A DNA stretch of 64,000 nucleotides from Paenibacillus azoreducens (GCF_021654775.1 NZ_AP025343.1:3129501-3193500); one strand, 5' to 3'. Positions 8,799 to 18,532 are shown, counted from the stretch's first letter. Notes: a model not told the origin generated them from the letters alone. Translations and numbers: made by a program.

Positions 8799-8824
8799 GT
8801 CTTGCGATGAGGGGGGCATGTAGA

Positions 8825-10303
8825 ATGGAATATCCTTCCAAACTGTTTGTCGGACATATGATTGGAGGGAGATACAAGATGATCCGGAAGATCGGGGAAG
8901 GCGGCATGAGCCATGTGTACCTTGCAGAGGATTTGAAGCTGCCCGGCAAGTTGTGGGCCATCAAGGAGAGCGTCTCCGATCCGAAGCTGTACAGCAGCAT
9001 ACGGGATGAAGCGCAGCTTCTGATTTCGCTTAGCCATGCCAGGCTGCCGAGAATCGTTGATTTTTTTCCGCCGGACAATGATGGATATACCTATCTGGTC
9101 ATGGACTATATTCAGGGAATAACGCTTGAGAAATATTTTAGCGGATACCGGGGCAGGATTCCCATGGACTCCATTTTGCAGCTGGCGGACCAGCTCCTGG
9201 AAGTGCTCGATTATTTGCACACCCATGAACCAGCGGTTATTTTCCGGGACCTGAAGCCGTCGAATATTATGCTTACGGAACAATTGGAGCTAAGGTTGAT
9301 TGATTTTGGGATTGCGCGGAATTACAAGCAGGAGCAGACGCAGGACACGGTCAAACTCGGCACGGTCGGCTTTGCGGCTCCAGAACAGTATGGCAGCGGT
9401 CAAAGCGATGCCAGATCGGATCTGTACGGCTTTGGGGCGCTTTTGCTTTACCTGTCGACGGGGGGAACCTCCAGCGAGTGGACGGAGAGAGCCGAGAGAA
9501 ACATCCGCTCCGATCTGCCGCGCCAGCTGATTCCAATTATACGCAAGCTGCTGCAATTCGCTCCGGAGAACCGTTACGCTTCAGCGGCCGAAGTCCGCCG
9601 GGAGCTGGCCGCGGCCATACGGCAGGAACCCAAGCCGGATCCGAAGCGGATGCGAGATATCGCAGGGCGGATCAGCACGCAGGTCATAGCGCTTTTGGGT
9701 GCAGGCGGGGGAACGGGCACGACGCATACTGCGATCGCCATCAGCCATTATTTGGCGAGAAGCCGCAGCAAGGTAGCACTGGTTGAGATGAATGTGAAGT
9801 CGCCATCTTTCCGGCGCATCCAGCAGATCGTGGATGGGAATAAAGCGCTTGCCCCGGGCAGCCGCAAGTTTGAGGTGCAGGGGGTGGATTATTGGCGTCA
9901 AACCGCCAGGGCGGATGTCATCACGCTGCTATCCGGCAGTTATGATTACGTCGTGATCGATCTGGGGACGTTCCGGGAGAGGGAACGCCTCGAAGAATTT
10001 TTGCGGGCGGATATTCCCGTCATCGTTGCTTCGGGTGCGGAATGGCGCCAGCAGGATATTTTGGATATGGTTCATGGTCTGTCGCGATACCCGCAGCAGA
10101 AGTGGATGTATTTCCTGCCGCTAGCCGGTCCGGACGCGGTCCAAAGGCTGCGCAAGCAATTAAACACATCGCAGGTATTTTCGCTGCCGCTGCATATAGA
10201 TCCATTTGAAAAAAGCGAAGACATGGACCGGGCGCTGCAGCGTATTTTTCAAGGAATTCTAAGCGGAGCCCAGCGCAGAAGAAGATTCAGATTCGGGCTT
10301 TAG
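8825..10303 (+). CDS. Ser/Thr protein kinase fused to a MinD/CpaE-like domain
   Basis: A 492-residue fusion. Residues 12-265 are a Hanks-type kinase: glycine loop IGEGGMSHV, AIK Lys47, FRDLKPSN with catalytic Asp142 (His of HRD replaced by Phe), DFG at 160 and an APEQYG substrate loop. From residue 288 a second domain starts with IALLGAGGGTGTTHTA, a MinD/ParA-type deviant P-loop without the usual lysines, then VALVEMNV and DYVVIDLG strands. No transmembrane or PASTA segment is seen. The ATG at 8825 follows GAGGGGGG; an upstream in-frame ATG at 8720 lies before the leader hairpin and lacks a ribosome site. It heads the Tad-like operon, suggesting control or localisation of the machine. Confidence 0.85.
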   Translation: MEYPSKLFVGHMIGGRYKMIRKIGEGGMSHVYLAEDLKLPGKLWAIKESVSDPKLYSSIRDEAQLLISLSHARLPRIVDFFPPDNDGYTYLVMDYIQGITLEKYFSGYRGRIPMDSILQLADQLLEVLDYLHTHEPAVIFRDLKPSNIMLTEQLELRLIDFGIARNYKQEQTQDTVKLGTVGFAAPEQYGSGQSDARSDLYGFGALLLYLSTGGTSSEWTERAERNIRSDLPRQLIPIIRKLLQFAPENRYASAAEVRRELAAAIRQEPKPDPKRMRDIAGRISTQVIALLGAGGGTGTTHTAIAISHYLARSRSKVALVEMNVKSPSFRRIQQIVDGNKALAPGSRKFEVQGVDYWRQTARADVITLLSGSYDYVVIDLGTFRERERLEEFLRADIPVIVASGAEWRQQDILDMVHGLSRYPQQKWMYFLPLAGPDAVQRLRKQLNTSQVFSLPLHIDPFEKSEDMDRALQRIFQGILSGAQRRRRFRFGL

Positions 10304-10327
10304 CTGATCCGTGATGAAGAGAGGAGA

Positions 10328-11464
10328 ATGAAAAGATACATGTCAAAGCTCAGACAGCGAACAAGGCATATGCTTTACGCCGGGCTGGCCGGAGCCGCTG
10401 TAATGGGGTTGCTTTTTGCGGGATATGCCATATACAGCACCGTGCAGCATCATGCCAGAGAGACGCGGATCAAGGAGGATTACAGCCGGCAGATTGCCAA
10501 GCTAGAGCAAGAGCGCTTAAACGAAGAGAAAAACATGGCGTCCGGATGGTCGCTTTCGCGGGATGTTGGCGCGGGTGAGACGATATCGGCCAAGGATCTT
10601 GTCCGGATCAAGCTGCCGCAGGGCGCCGCACCGGTTAATTTACTGGAACAGGGCGAAAGTAGGGTGGTCATTGCGAAGATTGAGATAAAGAAAGGTACGG
10701 CGCTGACCGATGCCATGGTCTATGAACAAGAACCGCTGCCGGATGATCTTAGAAACAGGGAACTGAAGGCGATCGCTTTGCCGTCCGATCTCCATGAACA
10801 TGATGTGGTTGACGTGCGGGTCCAGTTTCCAACGGGGCAGGACTACATCGTTTTATCCAAAAAGAAAATCGGCAAGCTGTTGAACCCCGCAATGTGGATT
10901 ACGATGTCGGAGCAGGAGATTCTTTCATTATCCAGCGCTATGGTCGATGCATATCTGCATGATGCCAAACTATACGCGGTCACTTATGTAGAGCCTGAAA
11001 TGCAGGAGAAGGCGATCCCGACTTATCCGGTGAACAAGGAGGTGCTTAAGCTGATCGAAAGCGATCCGAACATCGTCAAGAAGGCGGAACAAAAGCTGTC
11101 GGAAGCCGTGCGCCTCTCTCTGGAAAAGGATCTGGAGAAAGCGGCTGCGGCCGGCAAATCAGGGCAGAGCTTTGCGGACTCCGAGTTTGCGCCTTCCTAT
11201 TCAGGAGGACGAACATATTCGGGAGAGTCAGCGGCATCGCAAGGATTATCAGGCACCGGCATCGGTCCGGGAAATACGCCGCGGAACAACGGTATAACGG
11301 CTGCTGGCAGCGATACAGAAGCGATTGATGAACGGCCGGATACAGCTCCTCCGGATACCAATCATGACAGTTTTTCAGTGAGTGAATTCCAGAGTAATAA
11401 GCTGCTTGACCAAAGCTTGAAAGAGCAGCGGGCTGGCGCAGATCAAGCTTCGACAGAACCTTAG
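10328..11464 (+). CDS. CpaB/RcpC-like SAF-domain protein
   Basis: A 378-residue protein with one N-terminal membrane helix (about residues 16-36, LYAGLAGAAVMGLLFAGYAIY), a short coiled coil, then a SAF domain (SRDVGAGETISAKDLVRIKLP, later KGTALTDAMV and LPSDLHEHDVVDVRV). In Tad pilus systems CpaB/RcpC proteins carry SAF domains and act at the cell envelope. The C-terminal 110 residues are Ser/Gly/Pro-rich and probably disordered. The ATG follows GAGAGGA. It sits 24 bp after the kinase gene in the same operon. Confidence 0.78.
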   Translation: MKRYMSKLRQRTRHMLYAGLAGAAVMGLLFAGYAIYSTVQHHARETRIKEDYSRQIAKLEQERLNEEKNMASGWSLSRDVGAGETISAKDLVRIKLPQGAAPVNLLEQGESRVVIAKIEIKKGTALTDAMVYEQEPLPDDLRNRELKAIALPSDLHEHDVVDVRVQFPTGQDYIVLSKKKIGKLLNPAMWITMSEQEILSLSSAMVDAYLHDAKLYAVTYVEPEMQEKAIPTYPVNKEVLKLIESDPNIVKKAEQKLSEAVRLSLEKDLEKAAAAGKSGQSFADSEFAPSYSGGRTYSGESAASQGLSGTGIGPGNTPRNNGITAAGSDTEAIDERPDTAPPDTNHDSFSVSEFQSNKLLDQSLKEQRAGADQASTEP

Positions 11465-11520
11465 CTGGAGAGGCGTGAACCCTCAGGGCCAGCTAAGCGG
11501 ATAAAGGAGTTGAAAACGTA

Positions 11521-12237
11521 TTGAACCTATGTATTTTTGCCGGCATTTGCGACAAAAGCGAAATGCTGATGTATGTTTGCAAGCTGCTGGCATCCGCCGA
11601 ACACAGCGTGCTGCTGGTAGATGCGACGGAGAAAAGGAAATATCCCTATTACATCGGCCGGTTGGATGAACAGCTGCAAATCACCGATTTTTCCGGTTTT
11701 GATGTCGCCTGCGGATTTGAAGATGCGACCGGGCTCGAAGCCTATTTGCATAGCGCGGGTGGCAGTCTCGAGAAATACGACTATGTCATCTTCGATTTGG
11801 AACTGCCGGATTTTTGTTCGTCCGAGATATGGAGGAAAGCTTCGGCATTGATATGGGTTACTGATTATGGCATCTGGACGCTCGAGAAAGGCAGCTGCTG
11901 GCTGGAAGCTGCGGTTCATCGCCATTTTGGCGCAGAAGCGGTGCCTGAGTTCAATCAAGTCGTTATTCATGCAGTGGATGATTGGTTTGGCAGCACTTAT
12001 CTCGAAGGATACTTTAACCGTTTGCCCGTGTACTGGTTAGATGATCCGGTTATTATTCCATGGAATGAGCTGGATTTTTCCCTAAAGCTTCAAAATGAAC
12101 ATATGAAAAAAGTACGCATGAAACCATTGACACGTGGGTATAAAAGAAACTTATGTCTGCTGATGCAAAAGCTTACGGATTGGGATCAAAAGCAGATGAA
12201 TCGTATATTGCGGATCGCGGAAAGGAGTAAAACATGA
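11521..12237 (+). CDS. Degenerate MinD/CpaE-like protein
   Basis: A 238-residue protein with no clean family signature. Alternating strands such as VLLVDAT, DYVIFDLEL and ALIWVTDYG resemble the fold of MinD/CpaE receiver-ATPase proteins, but the N-terminal loop (IFAGICDKSEM) has no Walker A motif, so ATP hydrolysis is unlikely. It starts at TTG 11521 behind AAAGGAG and overlaps the next gene by ATGA. Being next to a second MinD-like gene, a CpaF ATPase and a kinase with a MinD-like tail, it is probably a structural or regulatory subunit of the same machine. Confidence 0.6.
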   Translation: MNLCIFAGICDKSEMLMYVCKLLASAEHSVLLVDATEKRKYPYYIGRLDEQLQITDFSGFDVACGFEDATGLEAYLHSAGGSLEKYDYVIFDLELPDFCSSEIWRKASALIWVTDYGIWTLEKGSCWLEAAVHRHFGAEAVPEFNQVVIHAVDDWFGSTYLEGYFNRLPVYWLDDPVIIPWNELDFSLKLQNEHMKKVRMKPLTRGYKRNLCLLMQKLTDWDQKQMNRILRIAERSKT

Positions 12238-13079
12238 GTACAGTTGCATTTTGGAGCCCGCTTAAAGGAGGAAGCGGAAATTCCGCCCATGCGGCGGCAA
12301 CTTCCGTCACGATCGGAATGGATTATCGTTTGAAATCGCTGTTGATGCATGGAGGGATGGCGAAGGAGAGAATCGAGGGAGCTTTTCATACGGCGTCTCA
12401 TCCATTGGATCATTCATTGATCCACTTTCAGGATCATGGTATGGATGCTTTGGAGAGATTGTGTCTGAACCGCAGGTTGACACGGGATAATTTGCAGGAT
12501 TATACGCTGCCGCTGCTTCCCGACCGTTTGGATTTGGTTCAGGGCACCGCCAAAACAGAAGGAACCCTGCCGGGATACCGGAAGGAACTGCTGCAGTCGA
12601 TATGCATGATTGCGAATCATCGTTATGATCTTGTACTGATTGATGCCGGCGGCGGCATTCCCAAGGAGGGAAGCGGAGATCAGGCGCTGCTGGAATCGGC
12701 TGATCTGATCGTTGTAAGTCTGAACCAAAGCATTAAATCGCTGGATTTGTTTTTCGAAGACGGCAGCTGTCCGGCCGTAGTTGCGCAAAAGCCGCATATC
12801 ATCGTGTTGGGCAGGTATGATAAACATTCCCATTGCACCTTGAGCAACGTGAAAAGACGATTCGGTTACAAGGGGAGCATTCACGGTATTCCATACACAA
12901 CCGATTTTCTGGATGCTTGGAATATGCGGGGCGTGCTGCCGTTTTTGCAGCGCAGCCGTAATTTGAACAGCCGACAGCCTGCCGCGGCTTTTCTGGCAAG
13001 CATCCGTTTATTGGTCAGAGACATATTAACACAACTCGAAATGACCTCGGTACTGAAGCTGGTGGAAAGGGGAGCATGA
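12234..13079 (+). CDS. MinD/CpaE (TadZ)-like protein with altered P-loop
   Basis: A 281-residue MinD/ParA-superfamily protein. The N-terminus VAFWSPLKGGSGNSAHAA aligns with the deviant Walker A KGGxGK[TS]; the signature Lys (KGG) is kept but the catalytic Lys is Asn. LVLIDAGGGIP matches the Walker A' / D-G strand and LIVVSLNQS the following one. In Tad systems TadZ/CpaE proteins place the assembly machine in the cell. It overlaps the previous gene by four bases and the CpaF gene begins directly after its stop. Confidence 0.72.
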   Translation: MSTVAFWSPLKGGSGNSAHAAATSVTIGMDYRLKSLLMHGGMAKERIEGAFHTASHPLDHSLIHFQDHGMDALERLCLNRRLTRDNLQDYTLPLLPDRLDLVQGTAKTEGTLPGYRKELLQSICMIANHRYDLVLIDAGGGIPKEGSGDQALLESADLIVVSLNQSIKSLDLFFEDGSCPAVVAQKPHIIVLGRYDKHSHCTLSNVKRRFGYKGSIHGIPYTTDFLDAWNMRGVLPFLQRSRNLNSRQPAAAFLASIRLLVRDILTQLEMTSVLKLVERGA

Positions 13080-14987
13080 ATGATTTCCGGCATGATGATC
13101 AATATTTTACTGATCGCGCTCATCATCTTATTTGCCGGGCTGCTTCTCTACGTCAAATGGCTGGATTTCCGCCGGCCGGTTATGGGCATGCAAGCTGCAA
13201 ACAGGCAATATACGATCGAAATGATGACCGAATTCGTGAAGGAAACGCTGCATGAATTGACGCATAGCCAGCTGAGCGATCTGGGCCTTCATGAAGAGGA
13301 ATATAAGCGAAGGGTCAATAAGCGGAGTGAACTCCGCAAAGCGCTTAAAGATTGTATTTCCGGCGATATGCGCGAAAAGAAATATGTCAAACAGTTTATG
13401 GCGGACTTGCTGGTGAAAAGTTTCGGCTTAAATGAAACGAATATTCATGAAGCGCTTCCTTTTGATGATATCGGGCGGCTCACGCCCCAAGATCAATTTG
13501 AAATCATCTTTTATTTGTATCAAAAGCAGTATGGTCGGGAAGCTTTATCGGCAATTTTCGAACATTATGAATTGGATGTCCCGCGGGTGCTGGACAAATA
13601 CGGGAACGAGCCGGTATATGCGGTGACTGTAGAGGATATCGATCGGATTTTCATGGCGGAATACAACGGCGATCTTACCTTTAATGAGAAGCTGGATATT
13701 GTGGTTCAGCGGATTTATCAGCAATATAAAGGATTTTCGGTCGTTGATGAATTGCGTGACCAGCGGATTGACGGGGTCAGCGGCGGGGTCAATGGGATTC
13801 TAACCGATGAAGGACTTCTGGATACTTACGGATCTGCTGGTTATCAAGCTTTATGGGATGAAAACGAGCAAAGCAATCCGCTTCCCGCGACGGAAAGCGT
13901 TTGGGTCTTTTATAAGGGGAAGTCGGTACATTTGGCGTTTTTAAGTTTTGGCTCCGAGCTGGAACTGAAACGGGTCTGCCTAAATATTTACAAATACAAT
14001 CATCCCGGTCAGTTATCGGAATCAAACGGCTACAAGGTAAATGAAATGAAAGACGGGTCGCGGGTTGTTGTCGTTAGACCTCCGTTTGCCGAGTCATGGG
14101 CGTTTTTCGTACGGAAATTCGATATTCCGAATGCTTCCTTACAGCAGTTGATTACCGGGGATAACGCCGAACTGCCGATCGGATTGCTTGCTTATCTGAT
14201 GAAAGGAAACCGCATCACCGCTATTACCGGCGCGCAAGGTTCAGGCAAAACCACTCTGCTTATGGCGATGGTTGAACATATCAACCCAACTTATACTTTA
14301 CGGGTGCAGGAAATGGCTTTCGAGCTGCATTTGCGGAAAATTTACAGCCGGAGAAATATTCTGTCTTTTCGGGAAACTGAACGCATTTCAGGCCAGGAAG
14401 GGCTTGACCTGCAAAAGAAGACGGACGGAACTGTCAATATTTTGGGCGAAGTGGCAAGCGACGAGGTTGCCGCTTGGATGATTCAGATGTCGCAGGTAGC
14501 CAGCTTGTTTACCGTGTTCACCCACCATGCGAAAACATTTCGCGACCTGGTATTTTCACTTCGGAACTCTCTTTTGAAGATCGGCGTGTTCCACAATGAA
14601 CGAATTGCCGAGGAACAGGTTGTACAGGTCATTAACTTTGATATCCACATGAAGAGGGACGCGGACGGCAAGCGGTATATCGAAAGAATTACGGAATGCA
14701 TTCCTGCGGGGGATCGTGCGGTACAAGAAGACGAGATTCAAGGGAAAGGTTCACTTAAGGAAATGCTTGGCCAACTGCTGGAACTTCAATACGAATCAAG
14801 ACGTCAAACGCAGCAAAGGGCATTTGCCTCACGCAATATCGTGGAGTACAAGGATGGAAAATACGTTGTTGCCGAGCCGATCTCTGATGCGAATGTACGG
14901 GAGATGACCGAACAAATGGGAACCGATGACGCCCTCATGTTTCGGAATTTCCTGAATCATTACTGGGGTGTTCATGATGAATATTAA
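13080..14987 (+). CDS. CpaF/TadA-like secretion ATPase
   Basis: A 635-residue type II/IV secretion ATPase of the CpaF/TadA kind that would power pilus or secretion assembly. Walker A is GAQGSGKTT (about residues 384-392), the Walker B-like strand is NILGEVASDEVAAWM (about 452), and the His box is FTHHAKTF. The N-terminus has a membrane helix (residues 3-23) and a long extension, so it is larger than most CpaF proteins (about 450). The start follows the preceding stop directly (TGA then ATG); its end overlaps the next gene by 14 bp. Confidence 0.85.
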   Translation: MISGMMINILLIALIILFAGLLLYVKWLDFRRPVMGMQAANRQYTIEMMTEFVKETLHELTHSQLSDLGLHEEEYKRRVNKRSELRKALKDCISGDMREKKYVKQFMADLLVKSFGLNETNIHEALPFDDIGRLTPQDQFEIIFYLYQKQYGREALSAIFEHYELDVPRVLDKYGNEPVYAVTVEDIDRIFMAEYNGDLTFNEKLDIVVQRIYQQYKGFSVVDELRDQRIDGVSGGVNGILTDEGLLDTYGSAGYQALWDENEQSNPLPATESVWVFYKGKSVHLAFLSFGSELELKRVCLNIYKYNHPGQLSESNGYKVNEMKDGSRVVVVRPPFAESWAFFVRKFDIPNASLQQLITGDNAELPIGLLAYLMKGNRITAITGAQGSGKTTLLMAMVEHINPTYTLRVQEMAFELHLRKIYSRRNILSFRETERISGQEGLDLQKKTDGTVNILGEVASDEVAAWMIQMSQVASLFTVFTHHAKTFRDLVFSLRNSLLKIGVFHNERIAEEQVVQVINFDIHMKRDADGKRYIERITECIPAGDRAVQEDEIQGKGSLKEMLGQLLELQYESRRQTQQRAFASRNIVEYKDGKYVVAEPISDANVREMTEQMGTDDALMFRNFLNHYWGVHDEY

Positions 14988-17055
14988 ATCCATTTTGATA
15001 ACGGTCCTCGTCGTTTCCCTCATTTTGTTTGCAGCGGCATATGCTTTTCTGGCATGGATCGGCAGCAGGCGGAAACATACTGTGCACATGCAGCTGTTTG
15101 ACGGCGGTTTACAGCCACACCGACACGGCATAAAAGAACAATGGCATCGCTTTTTGCAGCAGTCTTATATCTTTATGACCAAGGTTCCCTGGCTCTCGGG
15201 TTATATGCAGAGGATAAGAAGGCGGTTGTCCGGAGTTCAAACATATGATGAATTCAGGCTGAGACATGAGGTTGCAAAGGTTACTCTGACCGTGCTTGGC
15301 ATATTATTTGTTTCTATCATCTTACTGTTCCTGCTGAATCCCAGCCTTTCCTTTTTACTGCTGGTCCTGCTAACGGCAATTATTATCAATAGTTTGCTTG
15401 TTGATATGTACGTGAACAGGCTGGAGCGAAGGCTGCTTACGCAAATGGTCGAGTTGTTCTCCGAGGTCAGGCACAGATATCAGCAGCATGAAATGATCGA
15501 TGAAGCTTTGTACGAAGCCGCGGAAACCGCAGGTTACGAGGCGGCGGTGCATACGCGCAAAATTTATGAAGCCTTAAATGCCAGTGATCCTGCGCAGGAA
15601 CTAGATAAGTACTATGAAACGGCACCGAACCGTTTCTTGAAGGCTTTTGCAGGCATATCTTTTATGATTATGGAATTTGGGGACAAGGTCAAAGAACAGG
15701 GTTCGATTTATTTAAATGGCCTCAGCGGATTGACTAAAGAGATCCATTTGGAAATATTGCGCCGGGACAAGCTGGATTATCTGCTCAAAGGATTAAACGT
15801 AATTGCACTTGTGCCTGTGTTCTTTGCAAAACCGATCGAGCGTTGGGCACGGAGCAGCTTTCCGGCGATGGATGCCTTTTATACGAGCAAATGGGGATAT
15901 ATCACCAAAATCATTATTTTTGCGGTCATTATAATATCCTATATTTTGCTGCAGAGGTTACAGCGGGAGAATGAGACGGCGTACCGCGCGGAAGACCGGA
16001 AAATGAACTGGGAGCAGCTTATTTCCTCCTTTTCATGGGTGCGCTTTATTGCTTCGTTTTTAGCGCCGCGGCCAGGGACACCGGCTTATGCCCGGATCGT
16101 GCGCCTGCTCAAAGAAAGCAGCACCCACTTGAGGTATGAATGGTTTTATATCCGCAGAGGAGTCATGGCTGTCCTGGTTTTTGCAGTAACAATGACAACG
16201 GCTATGGTTTTGCACGAGACAGTCAAACATCATATTTTATATGACCCGGTGGCCGGCAATACATTTTTTGGCCAGGTGTCCGGCGATCAGGAGGAACAGG
16301 GGCGCAAGCTGAGCGATCGGGATCGTGAAGTGATGATGGAAGTCGGAATGTCGCCCTCTGCCAATTATGACGAGATAACAGAGCGGTTAAGGGCCAAACA
16401 AACTGGGGTTTCAACCGGACCAGAATCGCTCATTGAATCCGCGAACCGGATTTTGTCCAAGCTGCATGCGTACAACGAGGAATATTTAAAGTGGTGGGAG
16501 TTTTTGGCCGCCCTGCTGATCGCCCGCGCCGGTTACCAGTTCCCGCTGTGGCTGCTTTATTTTCAGCGCAAAATCCGCCATATGGACATGAAGCATGAAG
16601 TATATCAATTCCAGACCGTTATTGCTATGCTGCGGGAAATGGACAGGATCTCGGTAGAGGAAATTTTGGAGTGGATGAACCGCTTTGCGATCATTTTTAA
16701 AACGCCGATTCTAAAATGCGTGCTGCATTATGATCATGGTGCGGAAATGGCCCTTGTCAGGTTGAAGGAAGAGGTCACTTTGACGGAGTTTCAAAGACTC
16801 GTGGACAAATTGCTGCTTTGTGTTGAGAAGATCCCCATTGCTCAGGGTTTTGACGATTTGGAAGGGGAGATGGCCTTTTATTTCGAACAGCGCAAGCAGG
16901 AATACGAGAAAATGATCGATGTCAAAGCAAGCCTGGGCAAAATGATCGGTTTTGCTCCGATGTATACCCTCATTTTCATGTATCTGGTCATACCGCTGAT
17001 TGCCATGAGTTTTATGCAAATGAACGTGTATTATGAACAAATTCAAAAAATATAA
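14974..17055 (+). CDS. TadB/TadC-like membrane platform protein (probably fused)
   Basis: A 693-residue polytopic membrane protein. It has an N-terminal helix (residues 5-27), paired helices near 95-145, helices near 280 and 310, then a second set beginning near 395, one near 505-535 and a C-terminal pair near 660-685. The size and the two similar helix sets suggest a TadB plus TadC fusion, each being a type II secretion F-type domain; this is inference from layout and position directly after CpaF. The ATG at 14974 follows GGGG; GTG 14968 and ATG 14977 are alternatives. Confidence 0.65.
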   Translation: MMNIKSILITVLVVSLILFAAAYAFLAWIGSRRKHTVHMQLFDGGLQPHRHGIKEQWHRFLQQSYIFMTKVPWLSGYMQRIRRRLSGVQTYDEFRLRHEVAKVTLTVLGILFVSIILLFLLNPSLSFLLLVLLTAIIINSLLVDMYVNRLERRLLTQMVELFSEVRHRYQQHEMIDEALYEAAETAGYEAAVHTRKIYEALNASDPAQELDKYYETAPNRFLKAFAGISFMIMEFGDKVKEQGSIYLNGLSGLTKEIHLEILRRDKLDYLLKGLNVIALVPVFFAKPIERWARSSFPAMDAFYTSKWGYITKIIIFAVIIISYILLQRLQRENETAYRAEDRKMNWEQLISSFSWVRFIASFLAPRPGTPAYARIVRLLKESSTHLRYEWFYIRRGVMAVLVFAVTMTTAMVLHETVKHHILYDPVAGNTFFGQVSGDQEEQGRKLSDRDREVMMEVGMSPSANYDEITERLRAKQTGVSTGPESLIESANRILSKLHAYNEEYLKWWEFLAALLIARAGYQFPLWLLYFQRKIRHMDMKHEVYQFQTVIAMLREMDRISVEEILEWMNRFAIIFKTPILKCVLHYDHGAEMALVRLKEEVTLTEFQRLVDKLLLCVEKIPIAQGFDDLEGEMAFYFEQRKQEYEKMIDVKASLGKMIGFAPMYTLIFMYLVIPLIAMSFMQMNVYYEQIQKI

Positions 17056-17069
17056 GGAGTTGTCGTCCA

Positions 17070-17549
17070 ATGAATAATGCCTCAAGCGCACTAAAAGTCG
17101 CCGCAGGGATTTTTTTGACCATCGCACTGATTACCATCGTGGTTATTTTGTTTATTTCGGCCCAGGAAGCCACCAAAACGGCGCAAAACAACTTTTCGGA
17201 TATTCAAACCGAGCTGTCGCAAGCCTCCTTTACGGTATATGATGGAACGAGCATCAGCGGTTCGCAGGTAACCAACGCCTTGCGGAAGTTCCGGGACAAG
17301 GACCAGTTCGGAATTCTCGTTAAAACGGGGAAAAACAGAGGAGGACAATGGTACGGAAACAGCTTGTACATTAGCGATATGATGGATGAAAAATACGGCT
17401 CTGTCATTAACGTGAACAAAAGGGAAGGGGAACTGGGAAACACGATGCAGGAATCCAGCAATGAATACGTGAATCCAAGCGGGAAATTTAAAGCAAGCAT
17501 CATTAAAGACAGATCGAATGTCGTGCGCGGACTTGTTTTTGAACAGTGA
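17070..17549 (+). CDS. Small membrane-anchored pseudopilin-like protein
   Basis: A 159-residue protein with one hydrophobic helix at residues 10-30 (VAAGIFLTIALITIVVILFIS) after a short hydrophilic N-terminus, then an extracytoplasmic domain. The topology is that of pilins and pseudopilins, but no clear prepilin peptidase site is visible and no family is recognised. It follows the TadB/C-like gene after 14 bp with AAGGAG upstream of the ATG. Confidence 0.6.
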   Translation: MNNASSALKVAAGIFLTIALITIVVILFISAQEATKTAQNNFSDIQTELSQASFTVYDGTSISGSQVTNALRKFRDKDQFGILVKTGKNRGGQWYGNSLYISDMMDEKYGSVINVNKREGELGNTMQESSNEYVNPSGKFKASIIKDRSNVVRGLVFEQ

Positions 17550-17573
17550 ATGTCAGAAAGGACATAAAGCGCC

Positions 17574-17981
17574 ATGAACGAAAACGTCCCAAATATGATG
17601 ATACTTTGTACGATTCTTGCTCTGTTCCTGAGCGCCTGTTTTTTGACCTTGGGCATGACAGGGCAGATCAATCTTGCGCTGCATGAAGCGGCTTCTACGG
17701 CGGCAGGTCAGGCAAGAAGCGTGCAAACGGTATTGACGGAATCAAGTCCCGATACCTTCGGCGGCGCGCAGGCATTTATGATCGCCGTGGATCATGCTAA
17801 AACAGGGATTCGCATCAATATTGATGGTATCGAGATTCGTGAGGAAGACCCTGCTAAGCTTGCCAAACTGGCTTTATTTGAAACGGGGGCGAAATATCGG
17901 GCCATATATTTCCGGGATAATGCCGGAAAATTAACGGGCGTGCAGTTTCAAAAGCTAATGCCGGGCGAGGAGTTGCCATGA
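17574..17981 (+). CDS. Small membrane-anchored protein of the Tad-like operon
   Basis: A 135-residue protein with one N-terminal membrane helix (residues 8-27, MMILCTILALFLSACFLTLG) followed by an extracytoplasmic segment beginning LHEAASTAAGQA. This resembles TadE/TadF-type minor pilins in topology only. GAAAGG lies 13 bases before the ATG. Its end overlaps the next gene by ATGA. Confidence 0.6.
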   Translation: MNENVPNMMILCTILALFLSACFLTLGMTGQINLALHEAASTAAGQARSVQTVLTESSPDTFGGAQAFMIAVDHAKTGIRINIDGIEIREEDPAKLAKLALFETGAKYRAIYFRDNAGKLTGVQFQKLMPGEELP

Positions 17982-18532
17982 GCAGCGCGGTATCCAAATT
18001 TGTAGCTGTATTATTGGCCGTGGCGTTGATGTTCGTGTATCCTGCGTCCGAAGCTTATCAGAGACAGGATGACTTGTCGCGGATCATCGTTTACAATGCG
18101 GTCACTCAATTTGTTGATGCGGTCCGAAATAAAGGATATGTTACACCGGTGATGTACCAGGACTTCTTGATTGAAATCCAGGCAACAGGGAATGAATTTG
18201 ATGTTCAGATGGAGCATATGCACAAAACATATACTCCAGTCTATACCGATGCTGCGGATCCATACTCTTTTCAGAACGAGATCAACGTGTCCTATCTAGG
18301 TTATTATACAGCCGACATTATGTCTGTTATTTATCCGGACAATACCCGGCCTAAGGATGATGAGTCGCGGAAATATAAATTGAACGCAGGGGATTTCTTT
18401 AAAGTGACGGTCAAAAACCTGAACCGTACGGCCGGAACCATGATGTTGGATTTTATTTCGGGTTCACTTTCAGGGGAGGCGCCTGTGCTGGCCTATCCTT
18501 ATGGAGGCATGGTGCTCAATGAAGATTACTGA
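17978..18532 (+). CDS. Secreted or anchored subunit of the Tad-like operon
   Basis: A 184-residue protein with an N-terminal hydrophobic segment (residues 7-23) ending PASEAYQ, which could be a signal peptide or anchor. The rest is a soluble domain with VTVKNLNRT near the end. I recognise no family. It overlaps its neighbours on both sides (ATGA upstream, 14 bp downstream), arguing that it is an obligate part of the operon. Confidence 0.6.
   Translation: MSSAVSKFVAVLLAVALMFVYPASEAYQRQDDLSRIIVYNAVTQFVDAVRNKGYVTPVMYQDFLIEIQATGNEFDVQMEHMHKTYTPVYTDAADPYSFQNEINVSYLGYYTADIMSVIYPDNTRPKDDESRKYKLNAGDFFKVTVKNLNRTAGTMMLDFISGSLSGEAPVLAYPYGGMVLNEDY

Noticed and set aside
8720..8800. Leader before the kinase as a cyclic-di-GMP or other known riboswitch
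   Set aside because: I could not find the conserved core of any class I know; only a terminator-like hairpin is supported.
8720..8824. An upstream ATG that would extend the kinase by 35 residues
   Set aside because: It lies before the terminator-like hairpin, lacks a ribosome site, and the extension is low-complexity sequence encoded by the hairpin.
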